Positions 37,415-50,274 of a DNA stretch of 64,000 bases are shown piece after piece (the first letter of the stretch is position 1; the number at the start of each line of letters is the position of its first letter). Origin of the DNA: Lasiosphaeria ovina. Lineage: Eukaryota; Ascomycota; Sordariomycetes; Sordariales; Lasiosphaeriaceae. A program made the position numbers and the translations under genes. The stretch is from contig JAULSN010000002.1 of assembly GCA_033439765.1 (NCBI GenBank), positions 2,790,001 to 2,854,000 of the forward strand, in the 5' to 3' direction. The notes under the pieces are model-generated. The model made no database searches. It was given only the letters and a program-made list of their open reading frames with translations, and was not told where the DNA came from.

Positions 37415-38891
37415 GCTCAAAAGTCTTTGGCTACATTTGCTACCTAACTGGCTCGACATTTCAAGGTTGGCTGTTCGACAGCCCCTTGATATCTTTTCTT
37501 TCCCATTTCTTTTCAGATATTATTGGGCAGTCAAAGAATCCGCCTTGATTTGCAATTCACGTATTAGCCATCTAGGTTTAGAGACATGAGAATTGACTTG
37601 ATGAAGTTATCCCTTTTCGAACGTCCCAGAATTGGATAAGCTTTTGGTTCCAATTTCTTTTGTTTAACCAAATGACTTGAAGCTGTTGTTGGTGAGGCGG
37701 ATAAATTTCCACTAGGAGCTTGAGAGAAGCACACACCGTATCCTAGTGGCGTGTGATGTCCATTTACCGTAACGGTAAGTACCTTGGCTTCAAAATATAA
37801 CCGGACATACTCAGGCACCATAGCAAGCTATTGCTGTCAGGGTTTGATATATCCCCCATTTTGTTTGATGGGACGGACAACTCGATTTGTATTGTTAGAC
37901 CTGTTTTTGTATGGTCTGGGTTGATTTTGTTTGAATCAATCGCCTTTCTGCCCCAGCATATATAGGTGTGTATGTCCCTGTTCAAGTGCCCAAATAGGTT
38001 GGCTGAGACAGGCAAAGGTTGATCGACTGATATCACGCCACCGCCTTCGCTCCCTCTTTCTCTTGGATACGTAGGAAGGGTTTCCCGGGCCCGGGATGAA
38101 AACAAACTCCCCCATTCCAAGCCCCAAAAAGGCAAACAAAGAGCACGCTAGAGGGAGGAGGTAGGTTCATAGCACCACCATATGGATGGGAAACCACCCT
38201 TTGACCGTAACGCGCGTTGCCTTGCCGGCAGCTTGTCTCGTCTCTTGTCGTCCGCTTTTCCCATCCACCTGCCTTCCCATTACCATGACAAGACAGAAAA
38301 ATAAAAGGAAACGAACACACCGCAATATGATTGAAATAAACTGGAAAATTCGAAATTGGTATATGAACGCGTTGCAACAACGCCTCGGACGCCTGCCCTC
38401 CAAGTACCCCGCGTCCCTAACTGTACTGCCTGCCTGCCATATGCTTGCAACCCAGGGACTTGTAAAAAAATATGAAGCCAGACATAAAAGAGGAAAAATA
38501 AATAAAAGAGCAGCCCATGGGGGGAGGGGGAGGTAGGAGTGCCGGGTTTCATACTCAACGCCGGCCGGAGGGAAGGAAGATGGAGAAAAATGCCGACTAG
38601 AAAACTCCCCTTGAATCTGGCAAATCACGATTACCCGTTAGAATGCCAAAGGCAAGAAAAAATAGCAAGAGAAGCAAAAAACAAAATCGGCGCCAGGCTC
38701 CCTCTCTGTTTGGGAAAGAAAGAAAAACAGTATGACTATATACATCCCGTCAGGCAGAAAGAAAATAACGGTAAAGGTGGTATCGCGCCAGTAGGTTGGC
38801 TGAAGAAACTATGTGCAGACGAAGCGAAGCGAGGTGAAGAAAAGGTTGTCGGGACGGCATAAAGGGCGTTAATTGGGAGGCGGTTGATGAT
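37415..38891. other. Intergenic between convergent palB and C2H2 gene
   Basis: About 1.5 kb holding the 3' ends of both genes. AT-rich, with several AATAAA-like sequences (for example near 38490-38510). No supported gene. Confidence 0.5.
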
Positions 38892-40773
38892 TTAACCGGG
38901 ACCACCTCTTCGTCTCCGGCCCCGGCTTGGGCCATCCGGTCGTTGGGCAAGGACATCTCGTAATTGAGGGTCGTCCTTGTCTTTATCCACGTGATGGACC
39001 CTTACATGCCTGTCACGAAACTCGTTAGACTCGGGGGTCTGGGTGACCAGATGAAGCAGTGCACTGGATAACAATGCGCAGTCTGGGAAAACTCGGGGCC
39101 TCTGTTTGGGCGTACCTTTGGAGGTTATCAGGTCGAGGATATTTGTGTTCCCTGTCCGGACAGAATGGGCAGACATAGCCTGGAGAGTCGTGCACCAGGC
39201 CATGCCGAATCATCTCGTTCTTCCGCTTGAAGCCCTTACCACCCTCACTCCGGGTACAACCATGAACGGGGCAATAGTGTGGCCTCGCAGACGAGTGCAC
39301 GTTTGCGTGCGAGTTCAAGAGATACTGTGTCTGGAACGGGGGCGCAGTGCAGCCGTCAAATTTGCACACGTATGAGCCTGACTGGCTGGTAAGGCCCTCA
39401 ATGCTCATCCTCTCCGAGATTGTTGCTGTCGACGGGTCCGACGTGGGGGGTTCTGCTGAGCTGCTGGGATAGTCATACGGCTGATGGCCATTTGGCTGGG
39501 GATAGAAACCATGCCTGGGGCTTGTGACGGAGGAGGTAAGGGAGTGGTTCGGCGACAGAGGGTCTCGGCGGAAAGTCTCGGCCGGGGAGATGGGAGGGGA
39601 CGCGTGATGGCTGTGCATTGAGGGCAGACGCGGCAGGCCGGGAGGAGAATGTGGGAAAGCAGGGTGCGGATTCCGCATCCTCTCCTTCTCGGCATGGTAG
39701 CTGCTTTTGAGCTGGTTTATATCCCCCAGCGCAGCCGTGAGGGATGGCAGCGGTGTCTGGCCGTTTGTATCAGACCTCGGGGAGTTTAGCTGGATGGGTG
39801 CCAAGCCCTCGCCGTGGCTGCTCGGAGACAGGCCAGACGCCGACAGGGTAAGGTCCATCTTCAGGGGCACAGGGGTGGAGCCCGAGTCCCGAGGCGAGTA
39901 GAAGCTACGGGGGCTGTAGGGCGACGGCACTGCCGGCTGAACGGGCCGCCCATCTTGAGCCGGCTCTATACGCCTCGTCGCTATCTCGAGGGGCGCGGGG
40001 GGCGGGTGCGGCGGGGCCTCCTTCATTACGTCATCCTCCGTAACGGGTGGGGTCGGCCCGGCATTCACGGCCTCGGGCGGTGGTGCGGGGCCTAGGCCGG
40101 GGGGCGGGTCTGGGACGGTGACGGCCAGGGCACCGGCAGCCAGGGACTTCAGGTCGAAGGCGCCCATGTCGGGCTGGTCAGGTAGGCCCAGGGTCATAGT
40201 AGGTTCCCTAGACTCCCGCGCGCGCGCCTTGTTAGACCGGCCCCCAGCCAGGGCACCAGCAGCCAGGGACTTCAGGTCGAAGGCGCCCATGGCGGGCTCG
40301 TCAGGTGGGTCCAGGGGCATGGTGGGTTCCCTGGACTCGCGCCCGAGCGCCTTGTTGGACCGGTCCCCACCCGGTCCGCGGCCGACAATGCGGCTGTTCG
40401 GGGGGAAGGTGCTGTCGGACGAGTAGTCGGATTCGCCCAACACGCTCGGGTCTTCGAGCTCCTCGTCTGAGGCGGAGGCCAGGGTGAACTCGGCAGAGTG
40501 TTGTGCAATGAGTGGATTTCTGCCTCCGTCAAGCAGTCCGACCAAGACGGCATCGCCCAGACTTGGCTTCACCTTGCGACGATTAGACTTTTTTGCGCCG
40601 GGACTGGGAGGAGGACTGACTTTGGGAAAGGCAAGTAAGGGCGGGCTGGGCGACGGCCGCAGGGTTGGACGTAACGGCTCCGGTAACGGGCTGTTCCTGG
40701 GGACAACCTCATTAGGATCGTAGTAGTCGCAAGACGTGTCGTGGACGGGATTTGACGCGGCCGTAGCACTCAT
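38892..40773 (-). CDS. C2H2 zinc-finger transcription factor
   Basis: Two exons, 40773-39116 and 39009-38892, encode 591 residues; the 106-bp intron interrupts the last finger. Residues 1-460 are Pro/Ser-rich and probably disordered, with short acidic stretches, and include a 41-residue tandem duplication (about 135-217) ending FDLKSLAAGALA in both copies. Residues of about 467-560 hold three zinc-finger-like units. They start at YVCKFDGC (ending HANVH), at HYCPVHGC (ending HGLVH) and at YVCPFCPDREHKYPRPDNLQ (ending RHVRVHH). An Arg/Gly-rich tail (RGRRRRGGPG) follows. It is a nuclear DNA-binding regulator by fold. I recognise this finger arrangement as conserved in filamentous ascomycetes but cannot name a characterised orthologue, so no symbol is given. 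Its 5' flank is very long, which suits a heavily regulated gene. Confidence 0.88.
40124..40369. repeat. In-frame 123-bp tandem duplication inside the C2H2 gene
   Basis: Two adjacent copies, 40124-40246 and 40247-40369, are about 85 % identical on inspection and start with GCCAGGGCACC. Each encodes 41 residues, so the frame is kept. Confidence 0.92.
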
Positions 40774-43700
40774 AATTCGGGGCTTCTAGGCTTCTAAGTC
40801 GTCGGGGGCTTGGTGGTCTTGGGTCACGGACGGGGGAGGGGGCGATCGGGAGTCAGTTCGCCATGGATAGCGGGGGTGTGTGCGGACGGAGAGTCGAGAG
40901 AGCAGGCTGGCAGGCAGGCAGGCTGCTGGCGGGCCCGAGTCGAGTCGAGCAGCAGCCCTATCCTAGTGCGCCTCGCTCGGTGTGCCGATGGCGCGCCGAG
41001 CCTCGTCGTCCGGCAAGGTCGCTGGCGGCAGCAGCAGCGGGAGGCTGCGCGTGCGAGTGGTGCGTGTGCGAGTGCGGGTGCGGGTGCGAGTCCGTCTCGC
41101 GTGGCTTGCCCCGGGGCAGCCTTGGTGTCGCACGTCCGACGACGTGGCTTGTCGGTATGCCGAAGATCAGGGACGACGCGGGCAGCGTGCAGCGATTCCC
41201 ATGCGCAGGCCAACGGCGGCAGCGGATGAGGGTGGGCATGTAAGAGGCTGAGAGCCTCACCACGCAACGCAGCCAAGGAGGGCAGCGAGAGCCGGGCGGG
41301 TAGGGGGGGGTTTTTGTCTGTCTCGCAGCGAGGCAGGCCAGACGGGAGCTGCAAAAAAGGCCCGAAGAACCTAGGTAGGTAGGTAAGGCGAGAGCGCGGC
41401 GCTGGCCAGGTGGATGAAAGAGGAGCGGACGCGGCCTCGTGACCGGTTGATTGAGCGGGGGATGGTAAATTGCGTTGCGCTGCGCTGTGACGGGAGCAGA
41501 AGTTGGGAGAGTGAGGGGGGGAAGAGGCTGGGCGCGGATCCGATGCGGCTCAAGACGCTGCTGACAAGTGACAGCTGTGTTTGGATGTTCGGGACGAAGG
41601 CAAAACGAAGACCGTTGTGACCGGGGGTGGGATGGCAGGCAGGGCAGCACAGGGCAGCGCAGGCAGGGTACGGTGTACTTGTTGTGGTATGTACTGTATG
41701 TATGGACAGTACCGACCAAGTGCAAGAGGGCTGGCAAAATACCGAGGACCTGAGCTACCCAAGGTAAGGTAAGGTAGGGTTGGCTTGGTTTGGTTTGGTA
41801 TATAAACACCGAACTTCCCACACCGCGACGCGCAGTCTCTTGTAGTTTCTCGCAGTCTCTTGTCCAACTTCCAGCCGTAAGGTTCGGGCAGTTGTGTGTC
41901 GCTCGCAGCCCTCGGTCGTAGTACCCTGCCTGAGGTGGCTCGCAGTGGTGGAAGTTAAGGTAGTTAGGAGGAAGTGGAGTGGTCGCAGCCCGTTCGGGAG
42001 GGCACAGCAGCTTCCTTCCTTTCGGCTTGTGGTGTGGTGCGGGCGCGCGGGCGAGAGAGGCTGTCCGTCCGTCGGTCGCTCGCTGGTGGGGAGACAAGGC
42101 GAAGCAGTGTGAGTGGTGGGTGGTGGCAGCGGGCGGGCGACGATTGTTTGGAGGCTCACTGGGTTTAAGCCGCAATGGCAGCCACCAAGACGACGTTCGC
42201 CCCCCCCCCCCCCCCCGCCAGACGCAAGTCCTGGGGGCCGGGGAAGTTGTCAATGCGTCGGCCACCACAACTCGACGGCTAAGAGTGGAGGCGGGGGCTG
42301 AGAGGAGACACTAGCGCTGATGGAGAGGGGGGCCCCTGGGCTTTTTGCGTGTCGCACGTCTCCAGACTCGACTCCAGACTCCAGACTCCGGAGTGGAGGT
42401 AGGTTGTTAACCTCGAGCTCCCGTCTCCTCTCTCTCGGAACCTGAGGAACCTCGGCTAGCTTTTCTAACAACCAGTGCGACAGCTATCTATACCTAGAGT
42501 ATTTCGCTTGTCTTCCTAGGTATTCAATACGGGATGAAATGCTACCGGCGTGACAGAACGTTGCAGTGCAAGCTCATTCTCTCGGCTTGTCTTTTGGATG
42601 ACATGACGGGGCGAGCCAGGGGGACAGAACACACCGACCCCAGGAATGCCGCAACCACTAGTGGGGATCTTCGTCTGCGCTAGTTTACGGAGTAGGGAAC
42701 GAGTTTATTATTCGGTGGGGGAGACGGCTGGCCTGTCGCTTGCTTGCTTTGCTTTCACTTTGTCTAATCTGTCGCGGCTCGCGGGTGGGTTTTTGCTGCC
42801 CGCCTGCCCGATAGAATGGTTCTGCGGCTCTTGTCCCGCTTCGTGCGTGCCAGTCTCTAGACCCAGGCATGCATGCACAGCTTCGCTTCCCCGACCGAGT
42901 CAACCTAGAACAAGATGCCCCGGCCGGCCATGGACTAGGAATCTTGGGGGTCGAAGACGCGATAAAGCACGCGGGCTACCTTACGTACATACCACATGTA
43001 GTCCGTAGGGCAAGCGCTACATTGACAGTGCGAATGCACCGTGGTTGTTCTTGAGTGAGTCGAGTCGAGTACGCAGAACACGAGAAGGTGCGGCGGACGG
43101 ACAGACCGACTCAAGACGACCTACCGCACCTAGGACTTGACCACTTGAGGCGGCGCTAGCTAGCATAGGCATAGGGCCCTGGGTCGGGTAGGTCGCCCTC
43201 TAAGCTCCCGCTCGTCTCGTCAACGGGAAAGCGCAACTGCGTAGTCGCTCAACTCGAAGCCCGAGGGACTTCCTGTTGGGGGGAGGGTGTCCCGCCTCCA
43301 TCCAATGCCCTCTTGCCCTCTGTCTTTTGCAATGGACCTGAACCTATCAAGCGTAGAGTGCGAGCCAGGAAGGTACGGATACTCTGTTGCCGTTCTCACG
43401 CACCTTCCCGCCAGCCTCAACTGCTGGTGCGGCACAGAAACTTAAGGATACACACGTCCTTGAGTGATATTGTACCCTTGCCCCACCCGTCAACAACTGA
43501 GGTACGTCCACTCGGTCGCATTCGCGGCCTTCCGGGCAGCATAAGGTACCTTACTCAGTCGGTTCCATTCGCCTCGTGGCCGCCAAATGCAACAACGGGT
43601 TCATACGATGGGCAGACTGGGAATACCAAGCCAACTGTTTTGTTGGAATTCCACCCAAGGCACCTGATAGTATGTGTACGGAGTCCATTCCCCATTCCTT

Positions 43701-46700
43701 GGCTGGCTCTGTCCACGCCCAAACAGAGCTGAGAGTTGGCCTAATAACCCAAGCTGACGCCGTCGTTGGGCGAGAAGCATCTACTGTTCGGAACGGATAC
43801 TCTCTGTACACAATGCCTGACAGTTAATCTGTAGGTATGGTACGGACGTAACTGGAGGGACTCGTCTTGCACCACGGCAGCTTCCGCGCAATCTTCATCT
43901 TGCGTCACGCGTTGGACAATCTGGTGATTTATGATGAAGGGCGCTCCTCCCGCTCCGAATAACACTTACCCTTCCCGAGTGCATCGCATCATCCTCCTGC
44001 ATGCCGCCGGCCTGCTCCCCTCCATCAATGTCACGGTTGAGGGGGCCAAAGCCAGTTATAAGACCCGACCAGACAGACGAGCGCAAGATTTGCCGTCCAC
44101 GGAGCTCTGGAGAGGGGGGGTTGAATATTGGGCTGTTAAAAACCCCCCCAAAAAGAGGGGGTTCATTCCAATTTCTCGACCCTGGCTGGCTGGTGCACAC
44201 CCAACTCTTTTCTGCTTGCCCTATCGCGGGGGGCGGCTGGTCTGATGAGATGAGTTGATGACCGATGCAGAGGTAGCCAGCCAGCGAGCGAGCGAACCAA
44301 AAAGGGCGCCCCTTACCATGACATTCGCTGTATCCTGTATCCGTATTCCCACGGACAGCCAACAGTCACCGCGAGCCCGGAAACAGAAATTCTTCCTCGC
44401 TCACGGAAACATAGGTGTTGCCGATCCTCGAAAGATGTTTCTCAGCTTAGAACCCGGGGTTGTTTGTAACTTGTGGGGCGTCAAGGGCCTTCTCGCCAAC
44501 AAAACGAACAGGAAAACGGACCAAGCGGGCGTCCCGATTTGCCAGCAACCCTACGATTCTTTCAAAACGTGCTGCAGTAGCGTTGCGATGAACGGTCACT
44601 TCTCACCCCCCCCCCAGATTCCCCTAGCAGCGGAGGACAGTTTGGGGCCCTCGAGGACGGCGGCCGCCAGAGCTCTGTCGACGAGTCGAAATGGGGCCTT
44701 CCCTGCGCGGGGACGGGAAGCATTCTGGAAACGTCAGCTGCCAGGAGCGCCAAGGCATGGCCCCGATGGGTAAAGCGGGTTGTCGTAGGGTGTGGGCCGA
44801 GCGGGCCAAGGCCTGCCGGGGCATTCTCACTGGCTGACTGGGGCAGCCATTGGTGCTGCACAACAACGCCTCAGCCTCATTCTTGTGCGCCGCATATCAT
44901 TTACGGGTCCGTCCGCGATCGCGTTGGAGAAATAAGGTATGCACGCATCCATGCCTGAGGTGTCTGAGTCAGACGAGACGGAAAGCTCGCTCGCTCGCTC
45001 GCTCTGTGGATGGTGCAGACGCGCTGCAAATCCAGCACGCTGAACAAACCAAGCTTTTCTTTAATGTACTATGTAGATTTCATGCTCGTTCTCGGTTTTG
45101 CTTCCAATCGATTTTGGTCGCCCTTCCCTCCCCTGCCCTAGTAGGTGAGTACGAGACCTTACCCCGACCGGCCAGTCCCTGAAAACCGGAAATGTGACGG
45201 CTGGGTCGCTCTGAAATTGAGCGCAAAGCCCGATCATGCAGGTCATGCCGTTGAGGGCATTCCAGAATCCTATCAGAAGCCGCCTTCCCAGCCTCAAGCA
45301 AAAGAAAAAAACGCCGCCCTAGGCGATGATCGCCCCTCTGGGTATCTCGTACCCTGGAAGCGTGCATGCACTACTGGCACGATTAGCGACCAGCTGGCAA
45401 TGGACTGTCAACAATCGAACAGAGGGCCACAAGACGGGCCTGTCTCTCCCCGGCCTCGGCCAACCATTCGATGGTGGCTGCAGAAATTCGCTTCCAAAAT
45501 CCGTCTTTGGTCAAATGGCAAATCGGTCGGTTAGACAGACGCAGCGGTGAGGCTTTGGAGTGGGGGGAACCTGGAAGGAAAGAGCGAGGGAGCGGGAGAG
45601 GGTGAGGGTGATGAGGGGCTGCCGCTGCCCAACAACTCCCGTCAGCAGCAACCATTCCATTCCCACTGCCATGTTGCCCTTGGACTCGCCCCTCTCGTCC
45701 CCATTATTGTCTCTGGGCTCTCGCACCTCATCCCATGCCCACTTCCCAAGGCCGTCACCTGGTCTCGGTCATCCAAACGGCTCCTGTCTGGTGGGCGAGC
45801 GTCCTGAGTAGCACGTGTGGGGAGAAGCGCGCCCCATGCGACGAATGGATTGTCGAGATTTTAGCCGGACCGACGCGAAATCTCAGCCGCCAATTGCGGG
45901 TGGCCGACGCAGCCTAGCGGGCAGACCCAAGTTGGGTCGCGGACGTGCAACCCTGGTGAAGGAGCCGCAAGACCGCAAGACCGCCACATCATCATCAACT
46001 CGGTATCACAGTGTAAAACAGATACAATGGATGGTGCGGCCTAGTTTGCGACCTCCTCTCTCACTCCCGACAAGGCCGCCCTTTGCCTGGCAAGTCTCAA
46101 AGAAATAGTGTCTTTTGGTCAAGCAAGCGCCGGCCATCAGGGTCAAATTTGCCAATCGGAAGCACCTTAAATCGCATGGTCGGGCACGTACCCAAGGTAC
46201 GGATACCCCGCAAAATATCCTTCAAGGACAATGGAAGTTTGCGTGTTGTGCCGGCCAAGTCCTACGGTACAGTGAGCGCAGCACAGCACAGTACCACGTA
46301 CGCAGAGAGGCACAGCAAATACACAACAAGGACCTTGCCAGCTGGCCGGGACCTGGCGTCGCACCGTACCTGGCTTCCTTGCTGGCAATTTGGCCGAAAC
46401 CGTGTGCGGTGCGAAGGCGAAATATCGTGAAATTAGGCCAGAGGCAGGCCGCTACGAAACGAGAAGGTGCTTAGGTAGGATTTCTCGGGCCTCACCACCC
46501 GAGATGAAATCAAACTTTCACCATCCCATGCACACCGCGCCCCCTCCTCGGGCAAGATCCAACGAGAAGAAAACTCGGGCCCGGGCGTGTCCGACACCTC
46601 TGGCATTTCTGATGAGATCCAGCAGCCAGGGGTGCCTAGATGGTAACAAGACCACGTTACACGCGCTACTTCTTCTCACATCCGATCGATGCCCTGTCTC

Positions 46701-47207
46701 GAGCCTCTTACTGTGGAGCATTTGATGATTCTTAAACCTTCTTTTGTGGGGTGGGTGTTCCAAAAGCTCTGAGGTACTCAACATAGGCAACAACAAGCAG
46801 AGCGAAAGCCTGGATGAGGATACCTAAGGCGCGGAACTCTCTTTGCTTAACATTCACACGATGAGCTCCCAGTCTCTACTGCCCATCATGCCTCTACTCC
46901 CGAACAAAAGGGGTCTGTTAGGGGCTACATACCTTTGCATTGTATTTTGTTTGGGTGCCCCCTCCTTTCTCGCCAGTTTGGAATGCCCAGCAACCGCACA
47001 ACGGTGTCCCAGACCCGTGTTCACAATGGATCATCACTGATGGTGGTAGCGACATCCCAAGCACGAGCTAGCTCGTGAAACTTTCTCGATCGTCGAGATG
47101 ACAGACTCCACCTCATGTTCCCGCTCTTTTAGGGCTGTCTTCTCTCGCCGAGAACCCGCAAAAATGAAAAGGGTTCTGAGCAGGACTTGCTGCTCGTTGG
47201 TTTGCAT
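40774..47207. other. Large gene-free interval upstream of the C2H2 gene, about 6.4 kb
   Basis: No supported gene. 40774-42480 is strongly CT-rich on the C2H2 strand and carries GTGCGA/GTGCGG minisatellite-like DNA (41040-41100) and a C-run near 42200, consistent with a long leader and promoter. The rest has only unconvincing short frames, a G/C mirror-like element near 44113-44165, and TACGGAGT motifs at 42686 and 43677. Confidence 0.45.
47160..47171 (-). terminator. Probable RNA polymerase III terminator of tRNA-Met
   Basis: On the minus strand two T runs (four and five T) start about 37 nt after the tRNA 3' end. They are weaker than usual but the nearest candidates. Confidence 0.5.
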
Positions 47208-47314
47208 TGGGACCAGTGAGGATCGAACTCACGACCTCAGGATAACTCTAATGTTTAATCAGATCATATGCGGATATATGAGACCTGCGCGCTAACCAGC
47301 TGCGCCATGGTCCC
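47208..47314 (-). tRNA. Elongator tRNA-Met (anticodon CAT) with 33-nt intron
   Basis: The acceptor stem GGGACCA pairs with TGGTCCC (discriminator A at 47208). The D arm has GCGC stems. The anticodon loop CTCATAA carries CAT and is split after position 37 by an intron at 47244-47276. The T arm contains GTGAG/CTCAC with GTTCGATCC (box B, 47220-47228 on the other strand). The mature length is 74 nt. The U-U pair at 31:39 matches elongator Met tRNAs; the initiator lacks this T arm. The intron must be removed by the Sen2-Sen34-Sen54-Sen15 endonuclease, whose Sen15 subunit is encoded 3.2 kb away. Confidence 0.94.
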
Positions 47315-48568
47315 TGCTTGTTTGATGAACTGTGTCCACTCTACACGGGCTCAACTACGAGACCCACGACGAACTCTTGAGGTTTTTTTTTTTACCTCTT
47401 GCCCTTGTGGGGAGGGTTGAAGCTTTCTGCCAGTGCAGGTAGTCTGAAAGACACATTTTCTGCAGTTTCTGGCCCAGCGATATACAAGGAGACAAATATC
47501 CTGGTTGCTCCTTGAGTGAAGGAGTGCCTATCATCAACCTGACCCAAGCGCCTGTGAGAGGCACAGACACAACAACCCCCCTTTTTTTTCCCTTCCCCCC
47601 GGTAAACTCGGTTCCGGATACCCACCTACATAGGGAACTCCCTCCTTTCCAGTCTCTCGTGCAATGACGTGCAACCCACCGAGTAAATCCACAGAGCCTC
47701 CCCCCGTTTTCCCTTTGAAACAGGCATGCTCTCCAGAGTTTAAAATCTACAGCGGTTTCCACACACTCGATACGCCCCTGGTATTACCAAGGGTATCTGT
47801 CCTCGGCACGGTAGAAACAAACAAACCTGGCCCGACCCAATGTGCTTGACAGACCACATTAGGTGCCACTTACATCAGTTAGGGTAAGGTACATACCCCG
47901 CCCTTTGATGATCCTCCCCTCCTCTCCAACAAGCGGCGCCGGACGCAGGCTCCGAGATCGCAATCGCAACAACACCCGCCCAGCCTTGGCAACTACCATA
48001 AGGGAGATTCCTCCCTCGCTCCCTCCCCGCGCTGGATCAAACTGCCACTACTACCCTACCTGCCCGTCCGGTATTACGTCAGTGCTTGGCCTACTTATCA
48101 GGGTATCTAAACTAAGGTAAAGTAATGTAGGTAGAATTTTAAGTGAGTAAGGTATTTTGCTTGAGTGATTCGCTAGCTTAGTTAGTTACGGCACTGAAAT
48201 GCAGGGGAAGCCAAAGATGTCGTCTGTATGTATGTATGTACAGGAACTACGTGGGGAGATGGTCAGACCACTTCCTTCCTTGCCTAAGGTACCGACCGAC
48301 CTATCTGAGTACACACCTTAATCAACTCCGTCGGATCTCTCGTGTGAGACTTTTTTTTCCTTTCTTTCAGAGAACCTCGTTTGTGATAATTTCCCTCCCT
48401 AGCCCCTTTTTGAGTATATCCACCAGGTTAGTGTTGTGCAACGCCAACAACACACCCCCATCCACCTCCCGATCCAATCCCTCCTGACGCAATCCGATAC
48501 GATACGATACGACCCGATCCGATCAGACCTGATCCAGTCCAGAAACAAAATAAAAAGCAGAAAAGAGA
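47315..48568. other. Intergenic upstream of the alcohol dehydrogenase gene
   Basis: About 1.25 kb with no supported gene. Near 48480-48545 are GATACGATACGATACGACCCGATCC-type repeats and CT-rich DNA just before the start codon, a usual fungal promoter and leader texture. Confidence 0.5.
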
Positions 48569-50274
48569 ATGTCGACGCCGACAGACAAGACCATGAAGGC
48601 CGTGGTGTTCGACGGGCCGGGCAAGGTGTCGGTGCAGGACCGGCCGGTTCCGCAACGCAAGTTTTATTTCTTCACGTCTTTTTCCTTTTGCAAACCACCC
48701 ACTCGCTCTGCCCTTGTGATATTGGCTCCGTGCAGTTCGCTTGGTTGCCAAAAATAAAAGACACATTTCCACAGAAAAGCTTACACTCTGGAGAGAAACA
48801 CAGTGAAGAGTCCCAAGGATGTCATCGTCAAGGTGCACACAACGGCGCTGTGTGGATCGTACGTTTATTTTTTTATTCTCTTCTCTCATTCCCCATCCCC
48901 CATCCACTTCAACACCTCCAATCCCTTTAACGACAAGAGAGCCGTGATAATAACTATTAACTTGGGCTGTAGAGAACTGCACACATACAGAGGCATCCAG
49001 CCGTCTGAGCCGGGAATCATCATGGGGCACGAGTTCACAGGCACCGTGGTCGAGGCCGGGAGCGAGGTCAAGGCCATCAAGGTCGGCGACAGGGTCGTTG
49101 CGCCCTTCACCGCATCCTGGTAAGCAGCCCCTCTTCTCAAGAGATGTATATGCATGATCGTGTCTTATCAAAATGGCTTTTGTTTTCGTTTTGTCTACAT
49201 ATTCCCCCCTTCAAAGAAAGAGAATGTGACGAACGGCAACGCTGAGACTAAATACCCTCCGCCCCCTCCAGCGGAGAGTGCTTCTACTGCCAGAGCGGCT
49301 TCTCGGCGCGGTGCACGCAGTCGCAGCTCTTCGGCTCGGCGGCGCTAGACGGCGGGCAGGCCGAGTACGTGCGGATCCCGTTCGCCGACGGCACGGCCAT
49401 GGCGGCGCCGCCGGCGGGCGAGATAGAGGACCGGACGCTGATCCTCATGGCCGACATCTTCCCGACGGGCTACTTTGGCGCCAAGAACGCCTTTGGGCTG
49501 CTGCATCCGCAGCCGGCCGGCGAGGCAACCGTCGTCGTGGTCGGTTGCGGGCCGGTCGGCCTGTGCGCCGTCATCTCGGCCCTCGAGTACCGGCCGCGGC
49601 ACCTCTTCGCCGTCGACGGCGTCGAGTCGCGGCTGGCGCTGGCCGAGAAGCTCGGCGCCGAGCCGCTCAACTTTGCCGTCCTGGGCAAGGAGGGCATGCT
49701 CAAGAGGGTCGGGGAGGTGACGCAGGGCCGCGGCGCCGACGCCGTCATTGAAGTCGTCGGGCTGAGCCCGGCCCTGAGGACGGCGTTTGACCTCCTGAGG
49801 CCGTTTGGCGTCATCAGCAGCATCGGCGTGCATAATGCAGAGGTGAGTTAGGGATTGTCGGGGCGATGGTCTCTGGATGTGCGTCGAGCATGCAGACTTG
49901 CGCTAACCAGCCGTAAAAATTGCCAGATACCTTGGAGCGGCGAAGAAGCGTACGGGTAAGCCACTATTTCCCTCCTTCCGCTCTCTCTCCAACCCCGATA
50001 GGCTCTAGTGCTTTGAGGCTGACTGGAAGCAGGAAAAACCTGAGATTACAGATGGGCCGCTGCCCTGTACGGTCCATTGCGTCGGAGGCATTGCCGGTAC
50101 TGGCGAGAAACCAGCAAAAGCTGAGGTAAGGGACTCTTTGGTCTTGGGGAACGGGACGGATGCTGACTCTCTGGTAGCTTCATGTTTGATAAGATGATGC
50201 CGCTTTCGGAGGCGGTCGAGGGCTATGACCTGTTTGACAAGATGAAGGTGCAAAAGGTGGTCTTTGAGCCGTGA
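48569..50274 (+). CDS. Zinc-dependent alcohol dehydrogenase family (MDR) protein
   Basis: Seven exons encode 359 residues: 48569-48656, 48804-48858, 48973-49119, 49272-49842, 49927-49955, 50033-50125 and 50178-50274. The first intron starts with GCAAGT, a GC..AG intron; the phase fits and the joined protein PVPQLKSPKDVIVKV is as expected. Catalytic zinc ligands are C46 (ALCGSELH) and H67-E68 (MGHEF). Structural zinc is held by C97, C100, C103 and C111. The NAD(P)-binding fold has VVVVGCGPVGLCAV. The protein oxidises an alcohol or reduces an aldehyde with NAD(P); the substrate is unknown. It resembles threonine/sorbitol-type and bacterial zinc dehydrogenases more than classical fungal ADH1. 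It has no presequence and is probably cytosolic. It converges on SEN15 with about 207 bp between the stop codons. Confidence 0.9.

Noticed and set aside
40958..42268. 436-codon open frame on the minus strand upstream of the C2H2 gene
   Set aside because: Its composition simply reflects CT-rich DNA (Pro, Ser, Thr, Leu, Arg, Cys). There is no domain and no conserved motif, and it is more likely leader or promoter.
44113..44165. G-run/C-run hairpin
   Set aside because: A stem of only about 7-9 bp built from homopolymers is expected from composition; no RNA signature.
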